From the NCBI GenBank assembly GCA_001899285.1, contig MKWA01000008.1, positions 186,001 through 250,000 on the forward strand: DNA of 64,000 bases, in the 5' to 3' direction. Shown piece after piece: positions 19,434 to 28,729 of the stretch (the first letter of the stretch is position 1; the number at the start of each line of letters is the position of its first letter). Both the position numbers and the translations under genes were made by a program. The DNA comes from Rhizobiales bacterium 64-17. Lineage in GTDB: Bacteria > Pseudomonadota > Alphaproteobacteria > Rhizobiales > Xanthobacteraceae. A model generated the notes under the pieces. It searched no databases. It worked only from the letters and a program-made list of their open reading frames with translations, and was not told where the DNA came from.

Positions 19434-20444
19434 TTACGGCCGTGGCGCGGCGGCGCGCGCCAGCCGGTCGTTGATGGCTTCGCCGAGTCCTTCCTGGGGA
19501 ATCGGCATCACCGCGATGGTGGTCGCGCCCGCGTCGTCGAGCGCGCGCAGATGCGAGAACAGATTGGCGGCGGCTTCCGCGAGATCACCGCGCGGGGAGA
19601 GATTGAGTGTCGCCTTCGCCCCCGCTGGCGCCTGCGGGCCGAAGGCGAGCAGCGCCTCGTCGGCCGTGACGCTCACGGCATCGAGTCGGATGCCGGCGCG
19701 CGGCGCGTAGTGGGATTCGAGCATGCCGGGCGCGAGCGGCGCGTCGCTGCCATGGTGCGCGGCCTGCGGCCGATCGGCGAGCGGCACGCCGAGCACGGCT
19801 TCGACCGCTTCGCGCGGCGCGCCGCCGGGGCGCAGCCATTGCGGTGGCCCCAGACAAGACACGATGCTCGACTCAACGCCGACCGGCGTCACGCCGCCGT
19901 CGAGGATCGCGTCAATGCGGCCGTCGAGATCGGCGAACACATGCGCGGCGCTGGTCGGCGAGACATGGCCGGACCGATTGGCGGATGGCGCGACCACGGG
20001 GCGGCCGAGCGCGGCGATGAGCGCGCGGGCCACGGGGTGCGCCGGCACGCGGATTGCGACGCTGTCGAGCCCGGCGCAGGCGAGGTCGGACAGGCCGGCG
20101 TCGGGGCGGCGCGGCAAAACGAGGGTGAGCGGGCCGGGCCAGAACGCGGCGGCGAGTTTCTCCGCGGCCGGGTTGAAAAAGGCGAGCTTCCGGGCGGCGG
20201 CAAGATCGCTTACATGGGCGATCAGCGGATTGAATTGCGGCCGACCCTTGGCGGCGTAGAGGCGGGCGACCGCCTCGCCGTTGCCAGCGTCGGCGCCCAG
20301 CCCGTAGACGGTTTCGGTCGGGAACGCGACCAGGCCCCCGGCGGCGAGGGTCCGGGCGGCAGCCGGAACAGCCCCCGGATCGGCGGCGGACAGAAGGGTT
20401 GTGCGACCTTCGAAGATCGCCGGACGGACTGCTTGCGGCTCCAT
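19434..20444 (-). CDS. tsaC: L-threonylcarbamoyladenylate synthase (Sua5/TsaC)
   Basis: A 336-residue enzyme making threonylcarbamoyl-AMP for t6A modification of ANN-decoding tRNAs. The YrdC domain is evident: FPTETVYGLGADA, KGRPQFNPLIAH and APSANRSGHVSPTSA. The length includes the C-terminal Sua5 domain, ending near residue 336. ATG 20444 was chosen; the frame stays open another 19 codons, but those lie over the 5' end of the divergent tRNA gene. Only 29 bp separate this ATG from the tRNA, so the promoters must interleave. Confidence 0.92.
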   Translation of the reverse strand: MEPQAVRPAIFEGRTTLLSAADPGAVPAAARTLAAGGLVAFPTETVYGLGADAGNGEAVARLYAAKGRPQFNPLIAHVSDLAAARKLAFFNPAAEKLAAAFWPGPLTLVLPRRPDAGLSDLACAGLDSVAIRVPAHPVARALIAALGRPVVAPSANRSGHVSPTSAAHVFADLDGRIDAILDGGVTPVGVESSIVSCLGPPQWLRPGGAPREAVEAVLGVPLADRPQAAHHGSDAPLAPGMLESHYAPRAGIRLDAVSVTADEALLAFGPQAPAGAKATLNLSPRGDLAEAAANLFSHLRALDDAGATTIAVMPIPQEGLGEAINDRLARAAAPRP

Positions 20445-20473
20445 AATCAGGCGGTTATAAGCCCGCCCACAGT

Positions 20474-20550
20474 CGGAGTGTAGCGCAGTCTGGTAGCGCA
20501 CCTCGTTCGGGACGAGGGGGTCGCAGGTTCAAATCCTGCCACTCCGACCA
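20474..20550 (+). tRNA. tRNA-Pro (anticodon CGG)
   Basis: A full cloverleaf with encoded CCA. The acceptor stem cggagtg pairs with cactccg. The D-arm is gcgc/gcgc, and the anticodon stem cctcg/cgagg encloses the loop ttcggga with anticodon CGG at 20508-20510. The T-arm gcagg/cctgc has loop ttcaaat, followed by A-CCA. It is 77 nt long and transcribed away from tsaC. Confidence 0.97.
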
Positions 20551-20764
20551 TGATTTGAGCGGAAATTCCCGGTTTCCGCCCCTTTCCAAGGATTTTGGCG
20601 ATTAGCCGGCCGCGAAGCTGCCCGATGTGGCTCGCGTAGGGGGCGGCGGCGATAGATTGAATTCACCGATGGTTTCGTCCTCCCGGGGCTGTAAGGCGCC
20701 CCTGCACGGCCTGACCCTAGGGGGGCGCTCGCCGCCGAAACCCACCCGCATCTTCGTCGTCGGT

Positions 20765-23700
20765 TCAATACTCCCATTCCATCCCGGCGCCGACGCCGGT
20801 ATTGCCGCTGGCGTCCGCGTCGCCCTTGAGGCGCAGGTGGCGCGTCACATCGAAATCCACCGTCACGCCGCTGTCGGTTGCAGCGGTTCCGGTTTTCACG
20901 CCGACGCTCAGCCGGCGGTTGATCGAGCGCGATAATCCGACCGTCGGGTTGCCGTTGGCGCCGACCGACACGTCAAGACTGTCAACGCCGAGCGATTTGC
21001 GAATGCGCTCGAATGCGTCGTTGCCACCGCCGCCCGAGAATTGCGCGGCGACCTGGGCGAGTTGCAGCGCCTGTCCGGCCGAGAGGCCGCCGCTGGCTTT
21101 GGAGAACAGGATGCGCGACAGGACTTCGTCCTGCGGCAGATCGGGTTCCGAGGAAAACGTGAAGCTGGGTTCGCGAGCATTGCCGCCGACCGTGATGATC
21201 GCAGTGACTTCGCTGACGCTGGTCTGCGCCACGAAATCAAGCGACGGCATGAGGTCGCCGGTGAATACGACGCGGCCACGGGTGAAATCCAGCCGCGTGC
21301 CGGCAACTGAAATCCGCCCGCGACGCAGCTCGAATGCACCGTCGGTGACCGGATCGGAAAGCTTGCCGCGCAGCCGCAGATCGCCGCCGAGTTCGGCATC
21401 GACACCGCGCCCGCGCACGAACACCCGGTTCGGCGCGCCGACGGTAAGATCGAGCGCCGCGTCGAACGCCGGCTGCCGGCCGGCGCGTGCCTTGTCACGC
21501 GCGGCGGCGGCAAGGCGGGCCCGCGCCGCGGGCGGCGGGGCCACATGAACCGTGCCGGGGAGGGGACTCAGCGTCGTCGGCAGCTTTTCCGGAATGGTGA
21601 CGTCGAGCGATACAACGTCGACTTTTCCAGCGATCCTTGGATCGCGTGCCAGCGGACCGGACAGCGTCAGACCGAGATTGGCCACGAGGCTGTAAACGTC
21701 GTTCTCGATCAGTTTGGCATTGTTGCTGGTGATCGCGATATTGCCCGGGAAGCCCGCCGCTGCATCATTTTCGACAGTGCCTTGAGCGGTGATGGCGCCG
21801 CCGTTCGGCGTTTGCGCCGACAGACGTTCGATCGCGATCCGGTTGCCGTGAGCGACGATGCGTCCGGAGATATTCGTGTAGCGGAGCCCGAGCACGACGT
21901 CGCTATAGCTGCCCCCGGCGATCATTGCGGTGCCGCTAATCTCAGGACGCGCGAGAGCGCCACTGGCCTTGACGTCGATGTCGAGTGCGCCAGTCGCGCG
22001 CCGTCCGGCCTGCGCCAGAAAGCGATCCGTCACGCCGAGATTGATCCGGCCTTTGGCGGTAAGCGCGAGCCCATCACCTTGCAGTGGCACGGTACCATTG
22101 ATGCGGATCGAGCCGGCGGCCTTGCTACCGACCGTGCCGTCGATGGTGGTGCGGCCGTCGGCGAGCCGCCCCGCAGCATTGATGTCGATCGGCGGCAGGC
22201 CGGCATCGCGTGTCTGCGGCGCAGTAAGGTTGTCGATGGTCAGTTTCCAGGCGCCGCTCGGCGCTTCGGCTGTGCCGGCGATCGTCGCTTCGGCGTTCAG
22301 GGTGCCGGCCAGGCCGAGCTTCGGCATGACAATATCGGCGATCGAGAGCGGCACGGCTTTGGCATTGATGGCGATGTCATAAGTCTTGCCGGCATGACCA
22401 TTGACGGTGAGGCGGCCGGTATTAAGCGTCAGCGCGAGATTACGGATATCGACGCCGCCGTCGCGCAGCGCCAGCGTTGCCCGATTCAGGAGGGCCAGCC
22501 GGTTCCTGGCGCGCTGTGCCGTGAAGGTGGAAAGATCAAGACGAATTGCATCGGTCGCGATCAGGCGTCCGCGTGCGTCGAGCGCGAAGCCGCGTGCCTG
22601 TGCGGTGACGGTGATGTCGCTCGCAGTGGTTGCACCCTCCGCCACCAGCCGGACTTGCGAAATCTGCTCGCCGGCGATGACGGCGCGGTCGATGCTGACG
22701 GTGCCGTCGATGGTGGGCTTGCGATACGCATCCGTCGCGTTCAGCTTGGCGTCGAGGCGGTCAATGCTGGCGCTTGCGGCTTTCACGCCGCGCGCCTGCG
22801 CGGTGAGCGTGGCATTCTGGCCGCCATCGGCGATGGTCATTGCCAGGTCGGCCTGCATCTGTCCCGCGAGCTTGGTCAGGGCGAGGGGTGAGAGATCGTC
22901 GAGATTGCCGGCATTGATCATCATGCGGCCATCGGCCAGCCAATCGGCGCTGACCGACCCCGCGCCATTGACGGTGACGGAGCCGACGCGAATGTCGCCC
23001 TCGCTCACGCGCCAGCCACCATCGTCCCGCCTGACCACATGCACGACACCCTGCGCCGGCTTGTTGTCGACGGTGCCGGACAAGGTGGTCCGCGCGTCGA
23101 TCTGGCCGATGATGTCGGTTGCTATCGTCTCCAGCACAAGGCGCGGGATCGAACGGCCGAGCGCCTTGGCATCCGCCACTGTCAGGGTGGCCTTGGCGTC
23201 GGGGCGTTCGAGCGTCCCAGTCAATTTTGCTGTCAGGTCGGCGTGGCCGGTCAGACGGCTGTCTGCACGTCTCAGATCGGGGATGTCGGCTTGAATGTCG
23301 ATATTGACTTGATCGACCGTCGCTTGTCCGTCGAGCCGCGCGGAGGCGTGGGCGCCATTCAGGCGCAGATCGCCGAACCCGAAGCCGCCGGCGGGCATCG
23401 CGCTTGCGCGGCCCTTGAGCGCGAGACGACCGCCGGCGAGACCATCGATGGCAGCGATGCCGGTGCCGAAGCGCGTGGCCTGACCATCGAGATCGGCGTT
23501 GATCTGGCTGTTCTTCGGCACGCCGGTGAGGTCGGCCTTGAGGCCGAGCGCGCCGCGCAGCTGCAGGCCCGACAGGCCGCTGAACCGCGCAAGATCTGGA
23601 ACGTCGGCTGTCAGCCGGCCTTTCAGTTCCTTGCTGCCGATCCACCCGTTGAAATGTCCCTTCGCTGTTGCGGTTTCGATCTGCGCAGTCTCGACATCGG

Positions 23701-25063
23701 CGCCATCATCGCGCCAGCGCCCCGCGAGCGTGAGCGACAAAGAAGAGCCGAGCGCGCTGGCGAGCGCAGTGTCACGGGCGGACAGCCCGCTGGCTTGCAG
23801 GCGGCCGTTGAACGGAACGGCTGTCGTCTTTTCGGTGACGTCACCGCTCGGTGTGGCTTCGAAGGTTGCGGCGATGGTCTGCGCCTTGCCTTGCGGCGTG
23901 GCGATATCGCGCGCATCGAGTTTGGCTGTGATACGCGGCCCCATCAGCGGGCCAGTGACCGCCGCGTCGAAGTTGAACGTGCCAACCTCGGCGCCGCCTG
24001 CCGCAGTTTTGTTGCCAGCATTCGGAAGTGCGCGGGCAGTGATCTTGAGATCGGCAACTTGATCGGCGCTGAGATCGCCGGTCACGTCGAGCCGCGCGGT
24101 CTGCGACATCACGGTGAGTGGCGCGATGGTGATGGCACCGCCATCGGCAAATCCCACGCTGGCGTTCAGTTGGGTCGTGCCGGCGAAGATCGGCGCGGCC
24201 ATCGGCGGCAGCAATCCCTCAATCCGCGCCTTCATGTCTGCATTCAGCTGCCGTGTCGCTCCGGTGCGGCGCAGCCAGGCCGATCCGTCGGCGCCAATGC
24301 CGTCGCCGGCATCGAAAGAAAGTTGTGCGTTGAAGTTGTCCAGCGTGCCGGACCCGTCGAGATTGAGTTTCACCGGCGGCTGATTGGGAATGTTGAGCAC
24401 ATGCGCGGCGATGCCGTTCGCCGGCTCGTCGACGGCGAGTTTGAGCGTCAGCCGCTCCGTGCGCGGCACCAGTTCGAGCCGCGCGGTCAACGTGCCTGCG
24501 GCGTCGAGCCGCCGCGCATCGAATGTCAGGTTCAAGCCTTCGGACGGTTTGCCGAGCGACAGCGCGCCGGTCGCGCCGATCTGCGCCGCGGTGCCGATCA
24601 CCGCTTCGCCCAGCGTCATGTTCTTGAGGCTGAAATCGGCGATCTGAACGTTCACCGGGAGTTCCGGCAGGATCGGCTCGTCCGATACGGCTGCCGGCTG
24701 TTCGTTCGGCAGGGGCCGCCGCAGAATGGTGATTGTGCCGATCTCGAGCTTGTTGACCTGAAGCTTGCGCAACAGAAGCGCGGATCGGGTCCAGTCGAGT
24801 GTGATTTTGTCGATCTGCAGCCAGACACCCTTGCGGTCGGCGACACTGACATCGCTGATGGTGGAACTGGAAAACAGCGCGCCGTCCACCGATCCGATCG
24901 ACACGCGTGCCGCCGGCGTCGACAGCGCGCGCGACAGCAGGCTTGCCAGAATCCCCTTGTCGTCGTCCGCGCTGCGGCTGATCAGGGTCGAACCCGCCAG
25001 CAGGGCGCCGGCTATCAGCAAGCCCAGCAATCCGACAAGAATGGTTGTCCAGTACCTGCGCAT
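20765..25063 (-). CDS. tamB: Translocation and assembly module subunit TamB
   Basis: A 1432-residue inner-membrane-anchored periplasm-spanning protein. One N-terminal membrane helix (about 7-29) is followed by a very long repetitive beta-rich region with alternating hydrophobic strands, forming the lipid-conducting groove of AsmA/TamB proteins. The conserved DUF490 C-terminus is at about 1100-1432, ending GVGAGMEWEY. It works with TamA in outer-membrane protein insertion and anterograde phospholipid transport. Its ATG overlaps the tamA stop by one base (TGATG), indicating coupled translation. Length is within the family range. Confidence 0.93.
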   Translation of the reverse strand: MRRYWTTILVGLLGLLIAGALLAGSTLISRSADDDKGILASLLSRALSTPAARVSIGSVDGALFSSSTISDVSVADRKGVWLQIDKITLDWTRSALLLRKLQVNKLEIGTITILRRPLPNEQPAAVSDEPILPELPVNVQIADFSLKNMTLGEAVIGTAAQIGATGALSLGKPSEGLNLTFDARRLDAAGTLTARLELVPRTERLTLKLAVDEPANGIAAHVLNIPNQPPVKLNLDGSGTLDNFNAQLSFDAGDGIGADGSAWLRRTGATRQLNADMKARIEGLLPPMAAPIFAGTTQLNASVGFADGGAITIAPLTVMSQTARLDVTGDLSADQVADLKITARALPNAGNKTAAGGAEVGTFNFDAAVTGPLMGPRITAKLDARDIATPQGKAQTIAATFEATPSGDVTEKTTAVPFNGRLQASGLSARDTALASALGSSLSLTLAGRWRDDGADVETAQIETATAKGHFNGWIGSKELKGRLTADVPDLARFSGLSGLQLRGALGLKADLTGVPKNSQINADLDGQATRFGTGIAAIDGLAGGRLALKGRASAMPAGGFGFGDLRLNGAHASARLDGQATVDQVNIDIQADIPDLRRADSRLTGHADLTAKLTGTLERPDAKATLTVADAKALGRSIPRLVLETIATDIIGQIDARTTLSGTVDNKPAQGVVHVVRRDDGGWRVSEGDIRVGSVTVNGAGSVSADWLADGRMMINAGNLDDLSPLALTKLAGQMQADLAMTIADGGQNATLTAQARGVKAASASIDRLDAKLNATDAYRKPTIDGTVSIDRAVIAGEQISQVRLVAEGATTASDITVTAQARGFALDARGRLIATDAIRLDLSTFTAQRARNRLALLNRATLALRDGGVDIRNLALTLNTGRLTVNGHAGKTYDIAINAKAVPLSIADIVMPKLGLAGTLNAEATIAGTAEAPSGAWKLTIDNLTAPQTRDAGLPPIDINAAGRLADGRTTIDGTVGSKAAGSIRINGTVPLQGDGLALTAKGRINLGVTDRFLAQAGRRATGALDIDVKASGALARPEISGTAMIAGGSYSDVVLGLRYTNISGRIVAHGNRIAIERLSAQTPNGGAITAQGTVENDAAAGFPGNIAITSNNAKLIENDVYSLVANLGLTLSGPLARDPRIAGKVDVVSLDVTIPEKLPTTLSPLPGTVHVAPPPAARARLAAAARDKARAGRQPAFDAALDLTVGAPNRVFVRGRGVDAELGGDLRLRGKLSDPVTDGAFELRRGRISVAGTRLDFTRGRVVFTGDLMPSLDFVAQTSVSEVTAIITVGGNAREPSFTFSSEPDLPQDEVLSRILFSKASGGLSAGQALQLAQVAAQFSGGGGNDAFERIRKSLGVDSLDVSVGANGNPTVGLSRSINRRLSVGVKTGTAATDSGVTVDFDVTRHLRLKGDADASGNTGVGAGMEWEY

Positions 25064-27048
25064 CAGAATGCCTGCCCAATGCCGATATAGAGCCCCCAGC
25101 GGCTGTCGCCGGGGCGGGGGTTGAGCGGTGTGGCGATGTCGAGCCGGATCGGCCCGACTGCGGTGTAATAGCGAAGGCCGATCCCGGCGGCGTAGCGCAG
25201 ACGCTCCTTGAAGTCGGGGTATGGCGAATCGAATGCGCCGCCCATGTCGACGAACGGAACGACGCCGATCGTGTCGGTGACTTTGATCCGCGCTTCCAGC
25301 GAGGCTTCGAGCAGGCTGCGTCCGCCAATCACTTCACCGGTCGGGCCGAGCGGACTGAGACTTCGATAGCGATAGCCGCGGACCGAGCCGCCGCCGCCGG
25401 CATAGAACCGATGGGTCGAGGGAATATCGGCGAGTGACGCGCCGCTGACCGAGCCAAGGCCAATGCGGCCTGCCAGCACGTAGCGCGCTTCATCATCGAT
25501 GGCGTAATAAGTGGAAGCCTGTGCCTTGGTTTCGAACAGGCCCACGGATGACCCGAGCCATTTCGGATAGGCCGTGGCCATGGCGGTCGCCCGGAATCCG
25601 GTCGTCGGGTCGAGCAGGTTGTCCGTTGAATCGTAGGTGACTGAAACCGGAATGCCAATCAGGCGATAATCGACGGTGCCGAGCGTGTCGCTGGTCGTGC
25701 CGAATTCGCCGGTGATGCCGAATTGAGCGGAGAACGTATCGGAAAAGCGATGGCGGATCGCGGCCGAGGCGACGGAGCGCCGGCTGGTGTATCCGCCGTA
25801 TTGGTCGCCGCCGGTGATTTCGCGTTCGACCATGCCGTCGAGCAGCAGATCGTTGCGTGAACCGCCCAGACCCGGTTTGACGAAGCTGGCCTTGAGGCGG
25901 CCGCCCAGGTCCGACAGGTTGAAGCTCTTGAGATTGTCGAACACGGAACTGGTCGTCTGCCGCAAGGCGAACAGATCGCCTTCCAGCCGCAGGCTCTCGG
26001 CGCCGCCGAACAGGTTGCGATGCTGCCAGTAGGCACGTAGCGCCGGCCCGTCGAGCGTCGAATATCGCGCCGAAAATCCGACCACGCGTGGCTTGCGGTC
26101 GGTGACATCGGCGGTCAGCGGCAACTGTCCGTTGGCATCCAGCTGTTCCGCTTCGCGCATCCGTATGGAGCTGATCGCCGGCAGCTTGAGAACCGATTTG
26201 CGGGATGCTGCGACGGCTTTTGCAGAATAGGGGTCGCCTTGCTCGATATAGATCATCGAGCGCACCACTTTCGGGTCGACGTCCGATTGTCCGGATACGG
26301 TCACCGGGCCGAAAGTCGCGCTTGGTCCGGTCGCGACCTGGATATCGACGTCCATCGCCGTGTGTGGATGATCGACGCGTGGACGCAAGCGCGTCACTTT
26401 GGCCAGGGGATAAGAGCGGTTGCGGAAATGATCGATCAAGGCCGCCTGTGCCGCACGGATGCTGGCGGCACGCGCCGGATCGCCGGGTCTGATCTTGACG
26501 GTGCTCGAAGGAAGTTCGGCTTCGGTGAAAGCGCGCCCGGTGTGTGCATCGCTGACCACAATGGTGCGCAGACGGAACAGCGGACCAGGCTCCGCGCGAA
26601 CCGTGATCGGTACGGCTTCGCGCGCACGAAAGCTCTCGGCCGCGCGCGCCACGCGTGGCCCCGCGGTCTGCCCCAGCCTGAGCGGCAGCGCGGCGATCTC
26701 GATGGTCAGCTTGGCGTTGTAATAGCCCGCGCCCCAGAGCGCGTCGAGCAACGGCGCGAGGTCTGCTTCAGCACGCCGGACCAGTGTGTCGCCATCGGGC
26801 GGCGGATCCTGCCGGGTGCGGTAAAGTGTGGATGCCTGCTCGAGCGCATCCTTCACGTCTGATGGCGCATCTCCGGTGTCAAATTTCAGAAGATAAGGGA
26901 GCGCTTTTCGGGATGGTTCGGGGGATTTCTCGCCGAATAGCCCAAACAGATCGAACGCAAACGCGCTCACCGGCGCCAGACTAACCCCGGAGAAGATGAT
27001 GGCGGCAATCAACCACCTCAGACTTGGCCATCCATCGACCCGTAACAC
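25063..27048 (-). CDS. tamA: Outer-membrane assembly factor TamA (Omp85/BamA family)
   Basis: About 661 residues: a signal sequence (LRWLIAAIIFSGVSLAPVSAFA), a POTRA region (about 45-325) and an Omp85 beta-barrel (about 330-661). The barrel carries the lid-loop signature GGGGSVRGYRYRSL, with the conserved VRGY, and ends in Phe as outer-membrane proteins do. It is the outer-membrane partner of TamB encoded directly downstream. The start is uncertain: GTG 27048 has GGGG just upstream and places the signal peptide near the N-terminus; a TTG at 27087 would add 13 residues. Confidence 0.92.
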   Translation of the reverse strand: MLRVDGWPSLRWLIAAIIFSGVSLAPVSAFAFDLFGLFGEKSPEPSRKALPYLLKFDTGDAPSDVKDALEQASTLYRTRQDPPPDGDTLVRRAEADLAPLLDALWGAGYYNAKLTIEIAALPLRLGQTAGPRVARAAESFRAREAVPITVRAEPGPLFRLRTIVVSDAHTGRAFTEAELPSSTVKIRPGDPARAASIRAAQAALIDHFRNRSYPLAKVTRLRPRVDHPHTAMDVDIQVATGPSATFGPVTVSGQSDVDPKVVRSMIYIEQGDPYSAKAVAASRKSVLKLPAISSIRMREAEQLDANGQLPLTADVTDRKPRVVGFSARYSTLDGPALRAYWQHRNLFGGAESLRLEGDLFALRQTTSSVFDNLKSFNLSDLGGRLKASFVKPGLGGSRNDLLLDGMVEREITGGDQYGGYTSRRSVASAAIRHRFSDTFSAQFGITGEFGTTSDTLGTVDYRLIGIPVSVTYDSTDNLLDPTTGFRATAMATAYPKWLGSSVGLFETKAQASTYYAIDDEARYVLAGRIGLGSVSGASLADIPSTHRFYAGGGGSVRGYRYRSLSPLGPTGEVIGGRSLLEASLEARIKVTDTIGVVPFVDMGGAFDSPYPDFKERLRYAAGIGLRYYTAVGPIRLDIATPLNPRPGDSRWGLYIGIGQAF

Positions 27049-27233
27049 ATCGCCCCACGCACTTAACTCAATGATACAACTCAACAAAAATGGCCATACA
27101 GTGTCAACTGCGAGGCGGCGACACGCCGTCAGGTTGCTTGTGACCGTCTCACCGGCCGGGATCGATCTTTAGCGCAGCGCGATGGGGATGCTTTTCAGGT
27201 GCTACGGCTGATCAGGTGGCGCTCCAAACCTGG

Positions 27234-28700
27234 TCAAAGCGCGCGGTTGTAGATGTCCTCGACACGAACGATGTCATCCTCGCCCAGATATGCGCCGGAC
27301 TGTACTTCGATCAGGTTGAGCGGAACTTTGCCGGGGTTTTCCAGGCGGTGCATGGCGCCAAGCGGAATGAAAAGCGATTCGTTTTCGCGCAGCAAAATCT
27401 GCTCGTTATCGCGGGTCACCAGCGCCGTGCCATTGACCACGACCCAGTGTTCGGCACGGTGAAAATGTTTCTGCAATGAGAGCTTGCTGCCCGGATTGAC
27501 GGTGATGCGCTTCACCTGAAATCGCTCGCCGAGGTGGATTTGCTGATAGTAACCCCACGGCCGGTAGACGCACGGCGTCTCCGTCGCAGATCGGTGTCCA
27601 TTGATTTTGAGGCGATCGACGATCTTGCCGATAGCCTGGGAGTGAGCGCGCGTCGTCACCAGAACCACATCCGGCGTTGCCGTTACGATCAGATCGCGGA
27701 CTCCCAGCGCGGCGACCAATGGCCCATCGCTGCGAAGATAACAGTCGTTGGCATTTTCCGAGACGATATCGCCGATCTCAACATTGCCGCAGTCATCCTT
27801 GGATCCGACATCCCATAATGCGGAAAAACTGCCGATATCGTTCCAGTCGAATCGCGCTGGTACGATCGCGGCGCGATCTGTCTTTTCGAGCACCGCATAA
27901 TCGATTGAGATCGATGGCGATGCTGAAAATTCCTGCTCGGGTAGACGAAGAAAATCGAGGTCTGGCTTTGCATATTCGAGCGATGCCCTGCATGCCTTTA
28001 GAACATCGGGCGCAAATTGCTCCATCTCCTCTAGAAAAGTGCGAACCGGAAGCAGGAAAATACCGCTGTTCCAAACATAGGAGCCTTCCTTGACGAGACG
28101 GTCCGCTACCTCGCGTGCCGGCTTCTCAATGAACCGGTCAACCTTGCTGACGCCTTCGATAATCGGTTCGCCAATCTTGATGTAACCATAGCCGGTAGCG
28201 GCCGTGGTCGGCCTGATACCAAACAGGACCAGTTGGCCGTCTGCCGCTGCCGGGATCGCGGTGTTCACAGCCTCGTTGAAGCCGTCGATATCCTCGACCA
28301 GATGGTCGACGGGCATGACCAGCAGCATTGCGTCCGAATGGCTCTTGCGCGCGAGCAGGGCGGCGATTGTCGCCGCCGGCGCAGTGTTGCGGCGCGCCGG
28401 CTCAAGAACGATGGTCGGATCGTTGACACCCAGTGCGCGCAACTGCTCGGCAATGAGGAACCGATGCTCCTGGTTCGCAACGACGATCGGCGCAGTGAAC
28501 CGGCTGCGGTCGGCGGTGCGCGTGATGGTCTGTTGCAGGAGCGTCTTGTCGCCGAGCAGGGACAGAAACTGCTTGGGATAGGTTTCGCGTGACAATGGCC
28601 AGAGCCGCGTCCCGGCGCCGCCTGACAGTAAAACGGGGATGATCGGCCCTGATTTTGTCCCTGTCGAAGAACGTGAGGCTGCGAGATCGAGAACGGACAT
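27234..28700 (-). CDS. manC: Mannose-1-phosphate guanylyltransferase / mannose-6-phosphate isomerase
   Basis: A 488-residue bifunctional ManC/AlgA-type enzyme that makes GDP-mannose. The N-terminal nucleotidyltransferase has the activation loop PVLLSGGAGTRLWPLSR with YPKQFL (about 22-45) and FIEKP. The C-terminal type II phosphomannose isomerase cupin (about 375-488) has RPWGYYQQI, QKHFHRAEHWVVV with metal-binding His, and FIPLGAMHRLEN. It supplies the mannosyl donor for the adjacent exopolysaccharide. Last gene of the minus-strand unit, 29 bp after the acyltransferase; ATG preceded by AAGGAAA. Confidence 0.95.
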   Translation of the reverse strand: MSVLDLAASRSSTGTKSGPIIPVLLSGGAGTRLWPLSRETYPKQFLSLLGDKTLLQQTITRTADRSRFTAPIVVANQEHRFLIAEQLRALGVNDPTIVLEPARRNTAPAATIAALLARKSHSDAMLLVMPVDHLVEDIDGFNEAVNTAIPAAADGQLVLFGIRPTTAATGYGYIKIGEPIIEGVSKVDRFIEKPAREVADRLVKEGSYVWNSGIFLLPVRTFLEEMEQFAPDVLKACRASLEYAKPDLDFLRLPEQEFSASPSISIDYAVLEKTDRAAIVPARFDWNDIGSFSALWDVGSKDDCGNVEIGDIVSENANDCYLRSDGPLVAALGVRDLIVTATPDVVLVTTRAHSQAIGKIVDRLKINGHRSATETPCVYRPWGYYQQIHLGERFQVKRITVNPGSKLSLQKHFHRAEHWVVVNGTALVTRDNEQILLRENESLFIPLGAMHRLENPGKVPLNLIEVQSGAYLGEDDIVRVEDIYNRAL

Positions 28701-28729
28701 CGGTTTTCCTTTCGCCAGACAGGGGAAGA

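Noticed and set aside
20445-20501. Upstream in-frame extension of tsaC
   Set aside because: It would read through the 5' part of the tRNA-Pro gene on the opposite strand and adds no Sua5-like sequence.
20551-20764. GC-rich inverted words gcgcccc/ggggcgc between tRNA-Pro and tamB as a tRNA terminator
   Set aside because: The loop is 19 bases and no T-run follows, so it does not meet a terminator pattern; the spacer holds nothing else I can support.
21545-22891. Plus-strand open frame of 448 codons
   Set aside because: Another antisense shadow of tamB; no ribosome site or family motif.
23039-25090. Plus-strand open frame of 683 codons
   Set aside because: Lies entirely opposite tamB, with no recognisable motifs and shadow-like composition.
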